From NCBI GenBank assembly GCA_963676095.1, contig OY781040.1:2108001-2172000 (forward strand): a DNA stretch of 64,000 nt, written 5' to 3'. This stretch comes from G963676095 sp963676095. GTDB lineage: Bacteria; Bacteroidota; Bacteroidia; Bacteroidales; Prolixibacteraceae. A program made the translations under genes and the position numbers. The notes under the pieces are model-generated. The model was not told the origin of the DNA. It made no database searches and worked only from the letters and a program-made list of their open reading frames with translations. The first letter of the stretch is position 1; every line of letters begins with the position of its first letter. Positions 26,386 through 35,873 of the stretch are shown here, piece after piece.

Positions 26386-27339
26386 TTAATCCCCTAAATA
26401 GGATTTCAGCCTGTTAACCTTCTCTGTAATGATATTTTTCAGTTCTTCGGGGAAGATGGCATCTGCGATAACGCCTGAAGAAATCAGCCAACGTGAAAAA
26501 CCTTGCAAATCATTATTGGCAAAACTCAATAAAAGATTGCCATTGGGCAGTTTTTCCTCGTCCCTGAATCCGTACCAAAACTTACTTTCGGGTAAAATAT
26601 TATTTTCCTGAGTCGAAACTTCAATCCGGATATTGACCTCGCCGGCCAAAAAGAAATATTTTGAAAAATACTCGTTCATTCCGATGAGTTTTTTACACTC
26701 AAAACTTTCATCGGTAACGGAAAGCGATTTGATCCTGTCAAGCCTGAAGTCACGATAACCTTTTCGCAACCGGCACCAGGCAATCAGATGCCACATCGAA
26801 TCATAATTACACAAGCCAATCGGCTCGACCAACCGGCTGGTCGCTTCCCCCGAATAACGGGCATGGTAATTAATCTTTAAAACTTTCTTTTTCGCAATGG
26901 CTTCCTGGATTTCATGAATAAACAGCTTGTTTAAGTTTAAAGAATCCATGTCCCACCGCCTGACAGAAATTGCATCATACAGTAATTCGAGGTAGTCCTT
27001 TTCACCGGGTTTCAAAATCGCCCTGATCTTTGTCAGAGCTGAACGATAATGATTGGAGGTCTCATGATCAGACATCTTATCCATTAATTTTTCGCCCATA
27101 AGCAGAGCGGAAGCTTCCTGAAGTGAAAAGCTCACCGGACTGAGATGAAAGCTGTCGAGCAAAAAATATCCGGTCCCGGCCTCAGCCCCGATAGGAACCC
27201 CGGCTTCTTCCAGCGCCCTGATATCACGGTAAACTGTACGCAGGCTAATGCTGAACCGTTCTGCCAGTTCAGCAGCCTTCACCACCTTTTTACTCTGAAG
27301 ATGGATCAGAATTGCACTTAGTCGCTCAATCCGGTTCAT
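26386..27339 (-). CDS. YafY-type transcriptional regulator (HTH_11 + WYL)
   Basis: 317 residues from ATG 27339; the frame runs 57 bases further upstream, but MNRIERLSAILIHLQ is the family start. The N-terminal winged helix-turn-helix (about 1-60; LAERFSISLRTVYRDIRALEEAGVPIGAEAGTGYFL) is followed by a WYL domain (about 130-225; KINYHARYSG...RLVEPIGLCNYDSMWHLIAWCRLRKGYRDFRLDRI) and a C-terminal extension. WYL domains bind ligands, often nucleotides or nucleic acid. Close to a GyrI-like gene and a GNAT gene; these may be its targets. Confidence 0.9.
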   Translation of the reverse strand: MNRIERLSAILIHLQSKKVVKAAELAERFSISLRTVYRDIRALEEAGVPIGAEAGTGYFLLDSFHLSPVSFSLQEASALLMGEKLMDKMSDHETSNHYRSALTKIRAILKPGEKDYLELLYDAISVRRWDMDSLNLNKLFIHEIQEAIAKKKVLKINYHARYSGEATSRLVEPIGLCNYDSMWHLIAWCRLRKGYRDFRLDRIKSLSVTDESFECKKLIGMNEYFSKYFFLAGEVNIRIEVSTQENNILPESKFWYGFRDEEKLPNGNLLLSFANNDLQGFSRWLISSGVIADAIFPEELKNIITEKVNRLKSYLGD

Positions 27340-27584
27340 AATAAAAAAATAAAAAGGGTTGCCCAAAAATAATTCGATACAGAACGTACCAAACAATTGG
27401 GCTACCCGGTAAAGATAATGACTTTCAATTGTTTTCTGTTTTCATTTTGTCTTTTAAGAGAGAAACGGAATTCACCGGTTCAATCACTCTCTCCGCATCT
27501 AAAGACATCTTTCATGGCTTGGGCTATGGCTTGCTTTAAGGCTTGGAGTCATTATCTATTACAAAACACAATCAGTCAAAAAAG

Positions 27585-28037
27585 TTACCTGACCTCAATC
27601 TGAACCTCAGTGACCGAATTTTCCTGATTTTCAAAATCACAGTGGTGGTACACTTCCCTGGAATTACCAGAATAACGAAGTCCCTGAGTATTGATCTCCT
27701 CCATCATCTTCATGTAGGTTTCTCCCAGTTTACTCCAGGGTTCTTTATGAATTTTGGAGACAACACTTATTTCGGGCAATTGTTCCAGAACAAACTTTCC
27801 CGGGACTGCGCCCTCTCCCTCAACAGGCTGGGCAATTGTCAACCGGAATGGCTTCTCCATATCCCCGTAACAATCATGGTAAAACCAAATCTGGGGACCA
27901 GCAAGAGCAAAACCATTATCAGTTGCAGACTGGGTAATTTCGGAGGGAACAGATCCGGCATCGGAGAGCATGTTCTTCAAGGTTGTTTCAAAAGAAAAAG
28001 CAAACACTTTCAACGGTTTAATCGTCTTTGTTTCCAT
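27585..28037 (-). CDS. GyrI-like small-molecule-binding protein
   Basis: 150 residues resembling the effector-binding domain of AraC/MerR regulators (GyrI-like), without a DNA-binding part: strand-helix start KTIKPLKVFAFSFETTL, then GPQIWFYHD, a central LTIAQPVEG strand, and the helix SKLGETYMKMMEEINTQGLRYSGNSREVYHH. Such proteins bind amphipathic small molecules; some hydrolyse them. It is 250 bases upstream of the YafY-type regulator on the same strand, with no ORF of note in the gap. Confidence 0.75.
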   Translation of the reverse strand: METKTIKPLKVFAFSFETTLKNMLSDAGSVPSEITQSATDNGFALAGPQIWFYHDCYGDMEKPFRLTIAQPVEGEGAVPGKFVLEQLPEISVVSKIHKEPWSKLGETYMKMMEEINTQGLRYSGNSREVYHHCDFENQENSVTEVQIEVR

Positions 28038-28140
28038 AGTTTAAATTGTTTTCTAAAAATAACATTGCAAAGAAATGAATAGAGAGTGACAACAGTATGT
28101 CAGTAGAAATTTCTTTTTTTTAATATTTGGTAGGAATAAA

Positions 28141-28767
28141 TTATTGGGATTCCAGACGTTTGATCCTGTCTATCATGCGATTTAAACTATCTGAGTTGGA
28201 TTTTGCATTATCTATATCCCAAAAATCCTGAATAAAAGGAAGCATCCCAAAGTTATATTCCGGACCTTTGGCTGCACCCGTGATAGGAGTAAATTGTCTG
28301 ATAACATTAGCGTTTCTACTTTTTGGAACCAAGTTATGGGTGAAAAACATACTCGATTTGTAGGGAAACTCCATTTCTTTCAGAGCTTTTCTTCCTCCTT
28401 GCTTTGTTTTAATAGCTTTTGGAATAAGGTTCAGATCAATTGAAAAATATCTAGAAAAGCCCTCTCTATCTGCCATTAACCAAGCCTCCGCTTCATCGAC
28501 CGCTATATTGAAAATAAAATTTTTGTTTTTATTGGAAATTAATCTGTCTAATAATTCAGGCGCACATGTGTAGTTATCCAAATCCATCAATAAGATAACC
28601 GGGAAATGTTCAGATAATCTATTAAACTTAGATACCTTGTTTTTTACTTCTCCACCACGGGCTGGAAGTTCCGATATAATTTTAATCTGATCAGAACAAT
28701 AAAAAAGTACTTTCTTTATTATTGTATAAGTTACAGGGTCCTCACCTACGATATAAACCTTAATCAT
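28141..28767 (-). CDS. TOPRIM/DUF4276-like partner of the AAA ATPase
   Basis: 208 residues. The N-terminal KVYIVGEDPVTYTIIKKVL and the acidic block VILLMDLDNYTCAPEL, followed by VDEAEAWLMAD, fit the E...DxD...E layout of TOPRIM-like nuclease domains (DUF4276/RloB-like), though the match is by eye. It starts 9 bases after the ATPase gene. ATPase plus small TOPRIM-like partner is the arrangement of several two-gene phage defence systems (OLD class 2, PARIS-like, RloAB-like). Nuclease activity is inference. Confidence 0.6.
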   Translation of the reverse strand: MIKVYIVGEDPVTYTIIKKVLFYCSDQIKIISELPARGGEVKNKVSKFNRLSEHFPVILLMDLDNYTCAPELLDRLISNKNKNFIFNIAVDEAEAWLMADREGFSRYFSIDLNLIPKAIKTKQGGRKALKEMEFPYKSSMFFTHNLVPKSRNANVIRQFTPITGAAKGPEYNFGMLPFIQDFWDIDNAKSNSDSLNRMIDRIKRLESQ

Positions 28768-28776
28768 TATTCCAAA

Positions 28777-29952
28777 TCAGATTTTAATTTGAGACATTTT
28801 TTCAATATTTAAAGGTCTTGTATAAGGGATTACAGCATCTGCCATTGACAACCCAGATTCGACAATAGGCCTAATCTCAGCGATATCAGCGACTATTGAG
28901 ACAGAAGTTCCTTCTGGTGTATTTTGTAAGAGTAAAACCTCCCGGGGAGATATCCCTGAATTCGATAAAATATCATAACTATGTGTCGTAATCAAAACTT
29001 GTGATGGCCCCTTTTTGTATCTCTGAATTTTTGAGATAAATTCAGGAAGCTGGCTAACAATGCCTGAATGCAAATTAATTTCCGGTTCTTCCAGAAGAAT
29101 TACACCGTTACAGTCAATAAGTGCAAACAAAAAACCGATCAATCTTAACGTTCCATCTGAGAATTGAGTTTCCTGTTGTTTACTTCCTTTGGCCCTCCAA
29201 TGCATATATCTGGCCTCCAGATGTGGCACGCCCATTTTATCCTTTATAAATGTCAGTTCTTCAAGTTGGGGCACAGCTATTTTCAAAAATTCATTAATCC
29301 TTTTAAAGTAGGCATTACGTGTTTTTTCATTTAGACGGGACAACCTTTCAAGAAAATTACGTCCATAATAATCTTCTTTGGTGTAAGATTGTAATTGCAA
29401 CGGAGAAGCCGACTCACGAACCAATTGTGGAATTATGTTTAAATACTCTATATTTTGAAAAAAACTTTGGATTTCTCTAAATTTCTTATTTGCTGTAACT
29501 TGCTCTATATGAGTGTATTTAAGTGTTTCATCATCTTCATTAGGATCATCATTGGCTCTTTCCAGAATGTATCCACCTATTTCTCCTGAAAAAACCTTCT
29601 CTGAAAGGATCTTAACCTGACTTTTCAAAATTCCTCCACCGGTATGAGCAAATTCCAAATGATAAATCCATTGTGTCTTATCGTTTTCCGTGTCTCCAAG
29701 TTCTACTGTAATAGAAACATTTGTTTGCCGTCTGGCTGCAAGACATCTAATTTTAGTAATACCACCTCTATCCTCGACTGCACTTTGCAATCCACCTGAC
29801 TGTTTTGAAATATCTCTTAAAAAGCGCAATGCATCTATAAAGTTAGATTTACCAGATGCATTGGAGCCAATAATAAAACATCTTTCAGAAAGGTTGACTT
29901 CACATCTCTGAAAGTTTTTCCAATTATGTAGCTTTATTCTCCTAATTATCAT
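28777..29952 (-). CDS. AAA ATPase of the OLD/RecF-like (AAA_15/AAA_21) group
   Basis: 391 residues. Walker A IIGSNASGKSNFIDAL is near residues 28-43; an ABC-type signature-like FSDGTLRLIGFL, Walker B GVILLEEPEINLHSG and the H-loop-like ITTHSYDILSN lie in the C-terminal half. This is the split-ATPase layout of OLD-family and AbiEii/RloA-type defence ATPases. The C-terminal nuclease domain found in one-piece OLD proteins is absent and would be supplied by the next gene. Base composition is more AT-rich than the neighbouring metabolic genes, consistent with acquisition. Confidence 0.82.
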   Translation of the reverse strand: MIIRRIKLHNWKNFQRCEVNLSERCFIIGSNASGKSNFIDALRFLRDISKQSGGLQSAVEDRGGITKIRCLAARRQTNVSITVELGDTENDKTQWIYHLEFAHTGGGILKSQVKILSEKVFSGEIGGYILERANDDPNEDDETLKYTHIEQVTANKKFREIQSFFQNIEYLNIIPQLVRESASPLQLQSYTKEDYYGRNFLERLSRLNEKTRNAYFKRINEFLKIAVPQLEELTFIKDKMGVPHLEARYMHWRAKGSKQQETQFSDGTLRLIGFLFALIDCNGVILLEEPEINLHSGIVSQLPEFISKIQRYKKGPSQVLITTHSYDILSNSGISPREVLLLQNTPEGTSVSIVADIAEIRPIVESGLSMADAVIPYTRPLNIEKMSQIKI

Positions 29953-30074
29953 GTTCAGTTCTATGTATAAAAAAACACTTATAAAAATATAGATATTTTG
30001 TGTATCTCAACATAATTTTGCTGATTTATTGTCAGATACCTATGCCACATTCTGATTTATAAACGACAAAACTG

Positions 30075-30117
30075 TAATTAAAAAAACAGAGAAGGGCACC
30101 TGAAGGCACCCTTCTCT
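30075..30117 (-). terminator. Intrinsic terminator after the cyd operon
   Basis: On the minus strand a stem of at least 8 bp (GAGAAGGG at 30089-30096 with CCCTTCTC at 30109-30116) is followed by TGTTTTTT (the A run at 30081-30086 read in reverse). It follows the 39-codon membrane ORF. Confidence 0.8.
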
Positions 30118-30136
30118 TCATCTAATTGAATACTAC

Positions 30137-30256
30137 TTATTCTTCTGTTTTTTCAAACACATCTTTATACTTGGTCATTATAAATTTGACCAGGAACCAA
30201 CCAATCACGATCAGTAATGGCCAGCTCAGAAACCACAATATCGAAGTCAGGTACAT
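30137..30256 (-). CDS. 39-residue single-helix membrane protein, CydX/CydS-like
   Basis: A short ORF, ATG at 30256, TAA at 30137-30139. The peptide starts MYLTSILWFLSWPLLIVIGW, one hydrophobic helix followed by a charged tail (MTKYKDVFEKTEE). It lies 53 bases downstream of cydB on the same strand and before the operon terminator, the position of the small third subunit (CydX, CydS, CydH type) of bd oxidases elsewhere. No sequence match to E. coli CydX is evident, so the role rests on position, size and topology. Confidence 0.65.
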   Translation of the reverse strand: MYLTSILWFLSWPLLIVIGWFLVKFIMTKYKDVFEKTEE

Positions 30257-30309
30257 ATCTTGTCAATTTTTAAGAATACTTAATTTATCAATAAATAACC
30301 AATCACAAA

Positions 30310-31443
30310 TCAATAAGCGTGTGCATCTCCTTCAAATTCTTCACTGGTGAATTTCTTCCTGTTCATAGCTCTCCAGAACCACCAGATGTAAGCCACAACA
30401 AAAGGAACAAACAGGGAGACATAGCTCATAGCCACCAAGGTAAATTTACTTGACGAAGCCTTTTCAATAGTCAGAGAAGACTGCAGATCATAATTCGAAG
30501 GATAAAATGCGGTATGGTTAAAACCGGCAATCAGGAATAAAGCCAAAACAGCAAGTACGGTCCCCGCTCCGGCAAACCAAATCCCTTTCGAAGAATCCTT
30601 GAGCAAGGTAATCCCAATTCCCCAAAGCACACCTACGACCCCAACAAGCAATAAAATCGCAACCAGGGGCATTTGGATCAGGTTATGCAGGTATTTGTAA
30701 TCCTCCATAAAAACGTCACCGCTCTCAGAATTATAGGCATACCCTTTTTTCAGCAACAATGCAATCAGAAAATACAGGAAAAAAACAAGGAATGGGACAA
30801 CATTATAAAGGACCTGTTTCTTCGCCCGTTTAAAAATAACATCATTTCCTATCGAATTCATAAAATAAAGAGCACCGAGCACCCTGGCCAGAAAACAGAC
30901 AGCCAGGCCCAACGCAACATTATGAAATGTAAGAACAGCTTCAAGCCCGCGAAAGGGCGTCTCCCATGTAACCTGGTTCAGGTTGTTCAGGCTGAACATG
31001 GCCCCGTTAAAAAATGTGCCTACAGCTGTTCCAACAAGGATAGTTCCAAGAACCCCGTTAAGAACCAGAAACACTTCATATGTCCTTGATCCAAGTAAAT
31101 TCCCTGGTTTACGGCGATATTCATAAGAAACAGCCTGGATTATAAAAAATAGAAGGATAATCATCCACACCCAATAAGCACCGCCAAAAGATGTCGCATA
31201 AAACAAAGGAAAGGAAGCAAAAAATGCCCCGCCGAAAGTGACCAGAGTGGTAAAGGTAAGTTCCCACTTGCCACCAAGAGAGTTGATCAGGAGGGTACGC
31301 TCATCTTTAGTCTTCGCAATTGAATAAATCAATGTCTGTCCTCCCTGTACAAACATCAAAAAGACAAATAGCGCTCCCAACAGGGACACAATAACCCACC
31401 AGTATTGTTGTAAGGCCAGATAAGAAAAACTTTCGAACATCAC
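30310..31443 (-). CDS. cydB: Cytochrome bd ubiquinol oxidase subunit II
   Basis: 377 residues with about nine membrane helices. This is the partner of CydA in the cytochrome bd oxidase, which oxidises quinol and reduces oxygen at low oxygen tension in the inner membrane. Family blocks visible: YWWVIVSLLGALFVFLMFVQGGQTL, LGGKWELTFTTLVTFGGAFFASFPLFYATSF near residues 50-80, and the C-terminal VPFVVAYIWWFWRAM. The start overlaps the cydA stop by 4 bases, which suggests coupled translation. Confidence 0.94.
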   Translation of the reverse strand: MMFESFSYLALQQYWWVIVSLLGALFVFLMFVQGGQTLIYSIAKTKDERTLLINSLGGKWELTFTTLVTFGGAFFASFPLFYATSFGGAYWVWMIILLFFIIQAVSYEYRRKPGNLLGSRTYEVFLVLNGVLGTILVGTAVGTFFNGAMFSLNNLNQVTWETPFRGLEAVLTFHNVALGLAVCFLARVLGALYFMNSIGNDVIFKRAKKQVLYNVVPFLVFFLYFLIALLLKKGYAYNSESGDVFMEDYKYLHNLIQMPLVAILLLVGVVGVLWGIGITLLKDSSKGIWFAGAGTVLAVLALFLIAGFNHTAFYPSNYDLQSSLTIEKASSSKFTLVAMSYVSLFVPFVVAYIWWFWRAMNRKKFTSEEFEGDAHAY

Positions 31444-33011
31444 TTGGTCCCTCCATCCATTTTAGGGCCGATATGGATCTGCCGGAGCATGATCTTAATC
31501 TCGGCAATTAATAAAACTGTAAAAATGACTGCAAACATCACAAAAGTAACCTGAACAGCACTGGTGCTGATCTTAGTCACAGCCGCGATCGTTGGCATCA
31601 GGTTTTGAATTACCCAAGGCTGACGTCCCACCTCCGCGACAATCCATCCTGCCTGGGAAGCAATATAGGCCAACGGAATCGTCCAGATAGCCAATTTCAG
31701 GAAGCCCCGTCTCCGGTCTATCGATCCTTTAACCGAATAAACCCAGGAAAGGGCAAAGAAAAGGATAAAATAGAACCCAAGGAAAACCATGATATGAAAA
31801 CTGTAAAAGGTAAGCGGGACACTCGGGACCAGAGTATTCGGGTCAGAAATGTATCCATAACCAAAATATTTAAAGTAATTCTCCTGAAAATCCTTACTGG
31901 ATAATTCACTTTTTAATTTTTCCATCTCCTCTTTATTCCCGGCTTCTTTGGCATCTTTAAAGGCTTTCAGTTTTAGGATTGCCTGCTTGCCCCGTTCCAT
32001 TTTTTCTGCAGCAGACATAATCCCGTATTTTTCATTTCCACGAATCAAATCATTTACTCCAGGAACAAAAGCATTCCAATCCATGTAAGCCATATAGGAC
32101 AGAAAATTCGGAATTTCAATCTTCACGTTGAAGTCCAGCAGGTTTTTATTATCCTGACTGGAATCTGTTGTCGACATTATTCCCATGGCAATTAACCCAG
32201 CGCCTTCGCTTCCATTGTATAAACCTTCGAAAGCAGCAAACTTCATTGGCTGATATCTGGCAATATGCCTGGCTGAACTATCTCCGGTAAATGCCAGGTA
32301 AATTGATGCAATCAATCCAAACACGGCAGCAACAGCAATGCTTTTCCTTGCAAAAACCACTTCCTTCTTTTTCAGAAGATACCATGCAGAGATCCCAATC
32401 ATAAAAATTGCAGCCAAAACAAACCCGGAGGAAGTGGCATGTAAAAACTTATCAACAGCCATCGGAGAAAACAATACATCCCAAAAGCTGACCATCTCGT
32501 TACGTGCAGTTTCAGGATTAAAGTGCATACCAACAGGCAACTGCATCCAGGAATTTGCTACCAGGATCCATAATGCAGAAAGGTTCGCACCTATTGCAGT
32601 AAGCCACGTGGCCAACAAATGGACCTTCTTGCTTACTTTATTCCACCCAAAAAACATAACTGCAATAAAGGTCGATTCCATAAAAAAGGCAAAAATACCT
32701 TCAATAGCGAGGGGAGCACCAAAAATATCGCCGACAAACCAGGAGTAGTTCGACCAATTGGTTCCAAACTCGAATTCAAGGATAATCCCGGTAGCCACGC
32801 CTATTGCAAAATTAATCCCAAAAAGGGTCATCCAGAATTTTGTGATTTTTTTCCACTCCGGATCACCCGTTTTTACATAGAGGCTCTCCATTATGGCAAT
32901 GATGATCGTTATCCCAAGCGTGAGCGGGACAAAGATCCAGTGATACATTGCGGTCAGGGCAAATTGTGCCCTCGACCAGTTTACTAAGGATAAGTCGATT
33001 GCTTCTAACAT
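31440..33011 (-). CDS. cydA: Cytochrome bd ubiquinol oxidase subunit I
   Basis: 523 residues, about nine helices. It carries hemes b558, b595 and d and the quinol site. His24 in ALTAMYHWIFVP corresponds to the heme ligand near the N-terminus; FLHATSSGFVLAA holds the second His region; GRQPWVIQ is a family signature near the C-terminus. The loop between helices 6 and 7 (residues about 300-370, Lys/Glu-rich) is the Q-loop. DUF4492 precedes it by 6 bases and cydB follows with a 4-base overlap. Supports microaerobic respiration. Confidence 0.95.
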   Translation of the reverse strand: MLEAIDLSLVNWSRAQFALTAMYHWIFVPLTLGITIIIAIMESLYVKTGDPEWKKITKFWMTLFGINFAIGVATGIILEFEFGTNWSNYSWFVGDIFGAPLAIEGIFAFFMESTFIAVMFFGWNKVSKKVHLLATWLTAIGANLSALWILVANSWMQLPVGMHFNPETARNEMVSFWDVLFSPMAVDKFLHATSSGFVLAAIFMIGISAWYLLKKKEVVFARKSIAVAAVFGLIASIYLAFTGDSSARHIARYQPMKFAAFEGLYNGSEGAGLIAMGIMSTTDSSQDNKNLLDFNVKIEIPNFLSYMAYMDWNAFVPGVNDLIRGNEKYGIMSAAEKMERGKQAILKLKAFKDAKEAGNKEEMEKLKSELSSKDFQENYFKYFGYGYISDPNTLVPSVPLTFYSFHIMVFLGFYFILFFALSWVYSVKGSIDRRRGFLKLAIWTIPLAYIASQAGWIVAEVGRQPWVIQNLMPTIAAVTKISTSAVQVTFVMFAVIFTVLLIAEIKIMLRQIHIGPKMDGGTK

Positions 33012-33017
33012 ATTTTG

Positions 33018-33239
33018 TTATTTTGTGTTTGTTAAATTTTCGAGAACGTGCTCACTCCTCTGCTCATCCGTATCAAAATTTTTTTTGAGAACATTTGGAA
33101 AGAAAAATAACTTCAAAACTAAAAACATAATGAACAACTTAATCAGGATCACAATCCAGACTTGCTTTCCCCAAACGCTCATATTCCTGAACCCATCGTA
33201 ATAAAAGTTCCAAATCCTTACAAACATATTCCGTCTCAT
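33018..33239 (-). CDS. DUF4492 small membrane protein of the bd oxidase operon
   Basis: 73 residues (69 if the second ATG is used). RIWNFYYDGFRNMSVWGKQVW followed by one helix ILIKLFIMFLVLKLFFFP is the DUF4492 pattern, a family I know from immediately before cydA in Bacteroidota and Campylobacterota. It ends 6 bases before cydA, so it begins the operon DUF4492-cydA-cydB-small ORF. Function unknown; assembly or subunit role of the bd oxidase is the natural guess. Confidence 0.85.
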   Translation of the reverse strand: MRRNMFVRIWNFYYDGFRNMSVWGKQVWIVILIKLFIMFLVLKLFFFPNVLKKNFDTDEQRSEHVLENLTNTK

Positions 33240-33772
33240 AAATAATCCTCTTATGCCCTACGTTTCCAGAACCGCTTCCCAATCTCATTTTTTTCAAGAC
33301 AAAGCTTATGATATCAAAAATTGCTCCCTCTTTTTACGGAACAGCTTTCCGATCAAATTGCATTGAGTTGATCAAAAAAAGAATTGACCAAGAACTAAAC
33401 AATCTGACAGAAGCATTGTTTAACTAATTCTAAATAAAGAGTTTATGGTCTTATTGTATTAATAATGACAACTTATTGAAAACAACAATATTAAAACACG
33501 CCAAACATGAAAAAATAAATTAAATATTTTTTCAGTCCGGTTTGACAGACAATCGGATCCCTACTAAAACCACCTATCTGTACTCACAGGAATTACATCA
33601 ATTTACGGGAAAACTATTGAGAAAGATATAACTCTTGGCTTTGAAATTCAATATTACAATGAAAAAACTGCAAAAAATATCCGGGTTTATCATATATTCA
33701 TAAACATTCAGAAAGGTTATGGGTTTAATTGTAAAAAAGACATTCTTAATTATACCATACAAAAATACCCAA
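33240..33772. other. Divergent intergenic region between the cyd operon and sco
   Basis: About 530 bases of AT-rich DNA between two divergent respiratory genes. It must hold the promoters for the cyd operon and sco, but I could not assign clear -7/-33 boxes or an FNR-type palindrome. No convincing ORF or hairpin was seen. Confidence 0.5.
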
Positions 33773-34585
33773 ATGGTCAATATCAATCCACGAACAAAAC
33801 ACTCATTTCTTTTTGGTTTGTTCTTATCTCTGGTTTTTAATATCGCCTGGGGGCAACGGGACACTGTTGAAAACCCAACCAATCAAATTAAAATCGGGGT
33901 AGTCGAACATTTGGACGAATTTCTTCCGAAAGATATTTACCTGATCGGAGAAGATGGGAAAAAGGTTATCCTGACCGACCTCATAGATAAACCGACTGTC
34001 CTAAATTTCATATATTATCAGTGCCCTGGCATTTGCAGCCCCCTCATGGAGGGCCTGGCTACGGTGATGGATAAATCAGATCTGGTCCCTGGGAAAGATT
34101 ACCAGGTATTTACAATCAGTTTTGATCCGTCTGAGACCATAGGCCTGGCAAAAATGAAAAAAGCAAACTACTTAAACCTGTTAAGCAGGAAAGAAGAAGT
34201 TGCAAAAGGCTGGCATTTTTTCGTTTCGGACAGTGTAAGCATTGCGAAAGCCACCGGCGCGGTCGGATTTAAATATATCCGGACCGGCAATGATTTTATG
34301 CATGCTGCATCTGTAATGGTTATCAGCCCCGATGGAAAAATTACACGCTATCTGAACGGCATCTATTTCCGGCCCTTCGAATTCAAAATGGCTATCCTCG
34401 AGGCAAATAAAGGAAAATCATTTTCCGCGATCAACAGCATTCTGCAATACTGTTATTCTTATGATCCGCAACAACGAACTTACGTCTTTAATATCACAAA
34501 GGTAGGAGGAACAGCGATCCTGCTCCTTGCCGCTCTCACGATTTTATTCGTGGTATTACTTACCAAAACAAGAAAAACGTCCTGA
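33773..34585 (+). CDS. SCO1/SenC-family copper-binding protein
   Basis: 270 residues from ATG 33773; an in-frame ATG at 33719 would put 18 residues before the signal-like helix. An N-terminal hydrophobic segment (SFLFGLFLSLVFNIAWG), the SCO domain with copper site CPGIC (CxxxC) near residue 90 and the matching His in DFMHAAS near 180, and a C-terminal membrane helix are present. SCO proteins deliver copper to the CuA site of heme-copper oxidases or act as thiol reductases. CtaB follows, but no CuA oxidase subunit is in the window. Confidence 0.85.
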   Translation: MVNINPRTKHSFLFGLFLSLVFNIAWGQRDTVENPTNQIKIGVVEHLDEFLPKDIYLIGEDGKKVILTDLIDKPTVLNFIYYQCPGICSPLMEGLATVMDKSDLVPGKDYQVFTISFDPSETIGLAKMKKANYLNLLSRKEEVAKGWHFFVSDSVSIAKATGAVGFKYIRTGNDFMHAASVMVISPDGKITRYLNGIYFRPFEFKMAILEANKGKSFSAINSILQYCYSYDPQQRTYVFNITKVGGTAILLLAALTILFVVLLTKTRKTS

Positions 34586-34881
34586 CCATTTAAACAACAG
34601 GCATCTCAGTATGCCAAGAGAGCATTAACTGTTCCCGATCCACAAAAAATACAGGGAATCCAGAACCAAAATTATTTTCAGCTAACTATAAAATAATGCC
34701 AACAATTCCTGCACTTGTGATGTTCTACAAGGATTGGAGCGGACAGAGACCTCTGTATAAGATTTCAAAAATTATTTTTATATTGATATGGTTGTCCGGG
34801 GAAAGGTTGATGCAGTCTTATCAGGCGAAGTATGATGATGGAGGCATCGTGTCAGTCTCATTGAATTGCTAAAATATTATA

Positions 34882-35757
34882 ATGATAAAACAAAGTATTA
34901 CCTCTTATATACGAATCATCCTCGAACTTGGAAAAGTGCGGATTGCTATGCCAGTTGCACTTTCAGCGCTCACAGGATATTCTCTTTATACCGGTTCTGT
35001 CGGAAAGGAAGGATTTCTCCTGGCCTTGGGTGTTTTTTTGACAGCTTGCAGCTCTGGCACTCTCAATCATTGGCAGGAAAGAGATACAGATGCCCTGATG
35101 CCCAGAACACAGAACAGGCCGCTTCCATCCGGCAAGATATCTCCTGGCTTTGCTATTATGGTATCCGTGGCTTACATGTTGGCCGGCAGCGTCATTCTTC
35201 TCGAAAACTTTTCTCCGATAGCTCTCGGGACCAGCCTGGCAACGCTTATTTCCTATAATGCCATCTATACCCCACTCAAAAAAGTGACTGCATTCGCAGT
35301 TGTTCCCGGCTCTCTGGTTGGTGCCATTCCTCCCTATATCGGGTGGCTTGCAGCAGGAGGGAACCTGTCTGATCCAGGTATTTTTTTGGTTGCTGTTTTT
35401 TTCTTTATCGGCCAGATCCCTCACTTCTGGTTGTTATTACTCATGTTTGGCCAACAGTATAAACTCGCGGGTTATCCCAGCCTGAACGACATATTCACAG
35501 ACAACCAGATTAAACGTCTAAGTTATATCTGGATATTAACGACTTTCTCATCAGCCCTGATCGTCGCCATGAAGGTCATGATTGGCCGGGCAGTCATGCT
35601 TCTTCTTATTTTCTATATTCTTTACATCCTTTTTTCCATGTCTTTCCAACTGTTTATAAAGAAGGACCTGAAGGTTAGACCAACTTTTTTTAAACTGAAT
35701 TTTCTGTACCTTTTCATGATGATCGCGTTGATAATTGACAGTCTGGGACACAGATAA
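34882..35757 (+). CDS. ctaB: Protoheme IX farnesyltransferase
   Basis: 291 residues with about eight membrane helices, UbiA superfamily. It adds a farnesyl group to heme b to give heme o for heme-copper oxidases. The first prenyl-diphosphate site is NHWQERDTDALMPRTQNRPLPSG near residues 56-78 (N-x3-D-x3-D, RT, RPL); the second Asp-rich loop is LAGYPSLNDIFTDNQIKR. It is about 300 bases after sco; the spacer shows no gene. The oxidase it serves is elsewhere. The cyoE name is also used. Confidence 0.9.
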   Translation: MIKQSITSYIRIILELGKVRIAMPVALSALTGYSLYTGSVGKEGFLLALGVFLTACSSGTLNHWQERDTDALMPRTQNRPLPSGKISPGFAIMVSVAYMLAGSVILLENFSPIALGTSLATLISYNAIYTPLKKVTAFAVVPGSLVGAIPPYIGWLAAGGNLSDPGIFLVAVFFFIGQIPHFWLLLLMFGQQYKLAGYPSLNDIFTDNQIKRLSYIWILTTFSSALIVAMKVMIGRAVMLLLIFYILYILFSMSFQLFIKKDLKVRPTFFKLNFLYLFMMIALIIDSLGHR

Positions 35758-35873
35758 CCGGGAATAAATCAAGGAAATGCCAAACCATTAGGTTTAGCCG
35801 TTATTATGCGGTTGAGAAAATTAACAAAGTTTCCTTTTCCGTTCCAACGCCTCCGGACCAATAAGCCTTCCAC

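Noticed and set aside
27397..27584. Short + strand frames between the WYL regulator and the GyrI-like gene
   Set aside because: No conserved features; imperfect GGCTTG repeats only.
34586..34881. Gene or RNA between sco and ctaB
   Set aside because: No ORF, promoter box or stable hairpin could be supported in these 296 bases.
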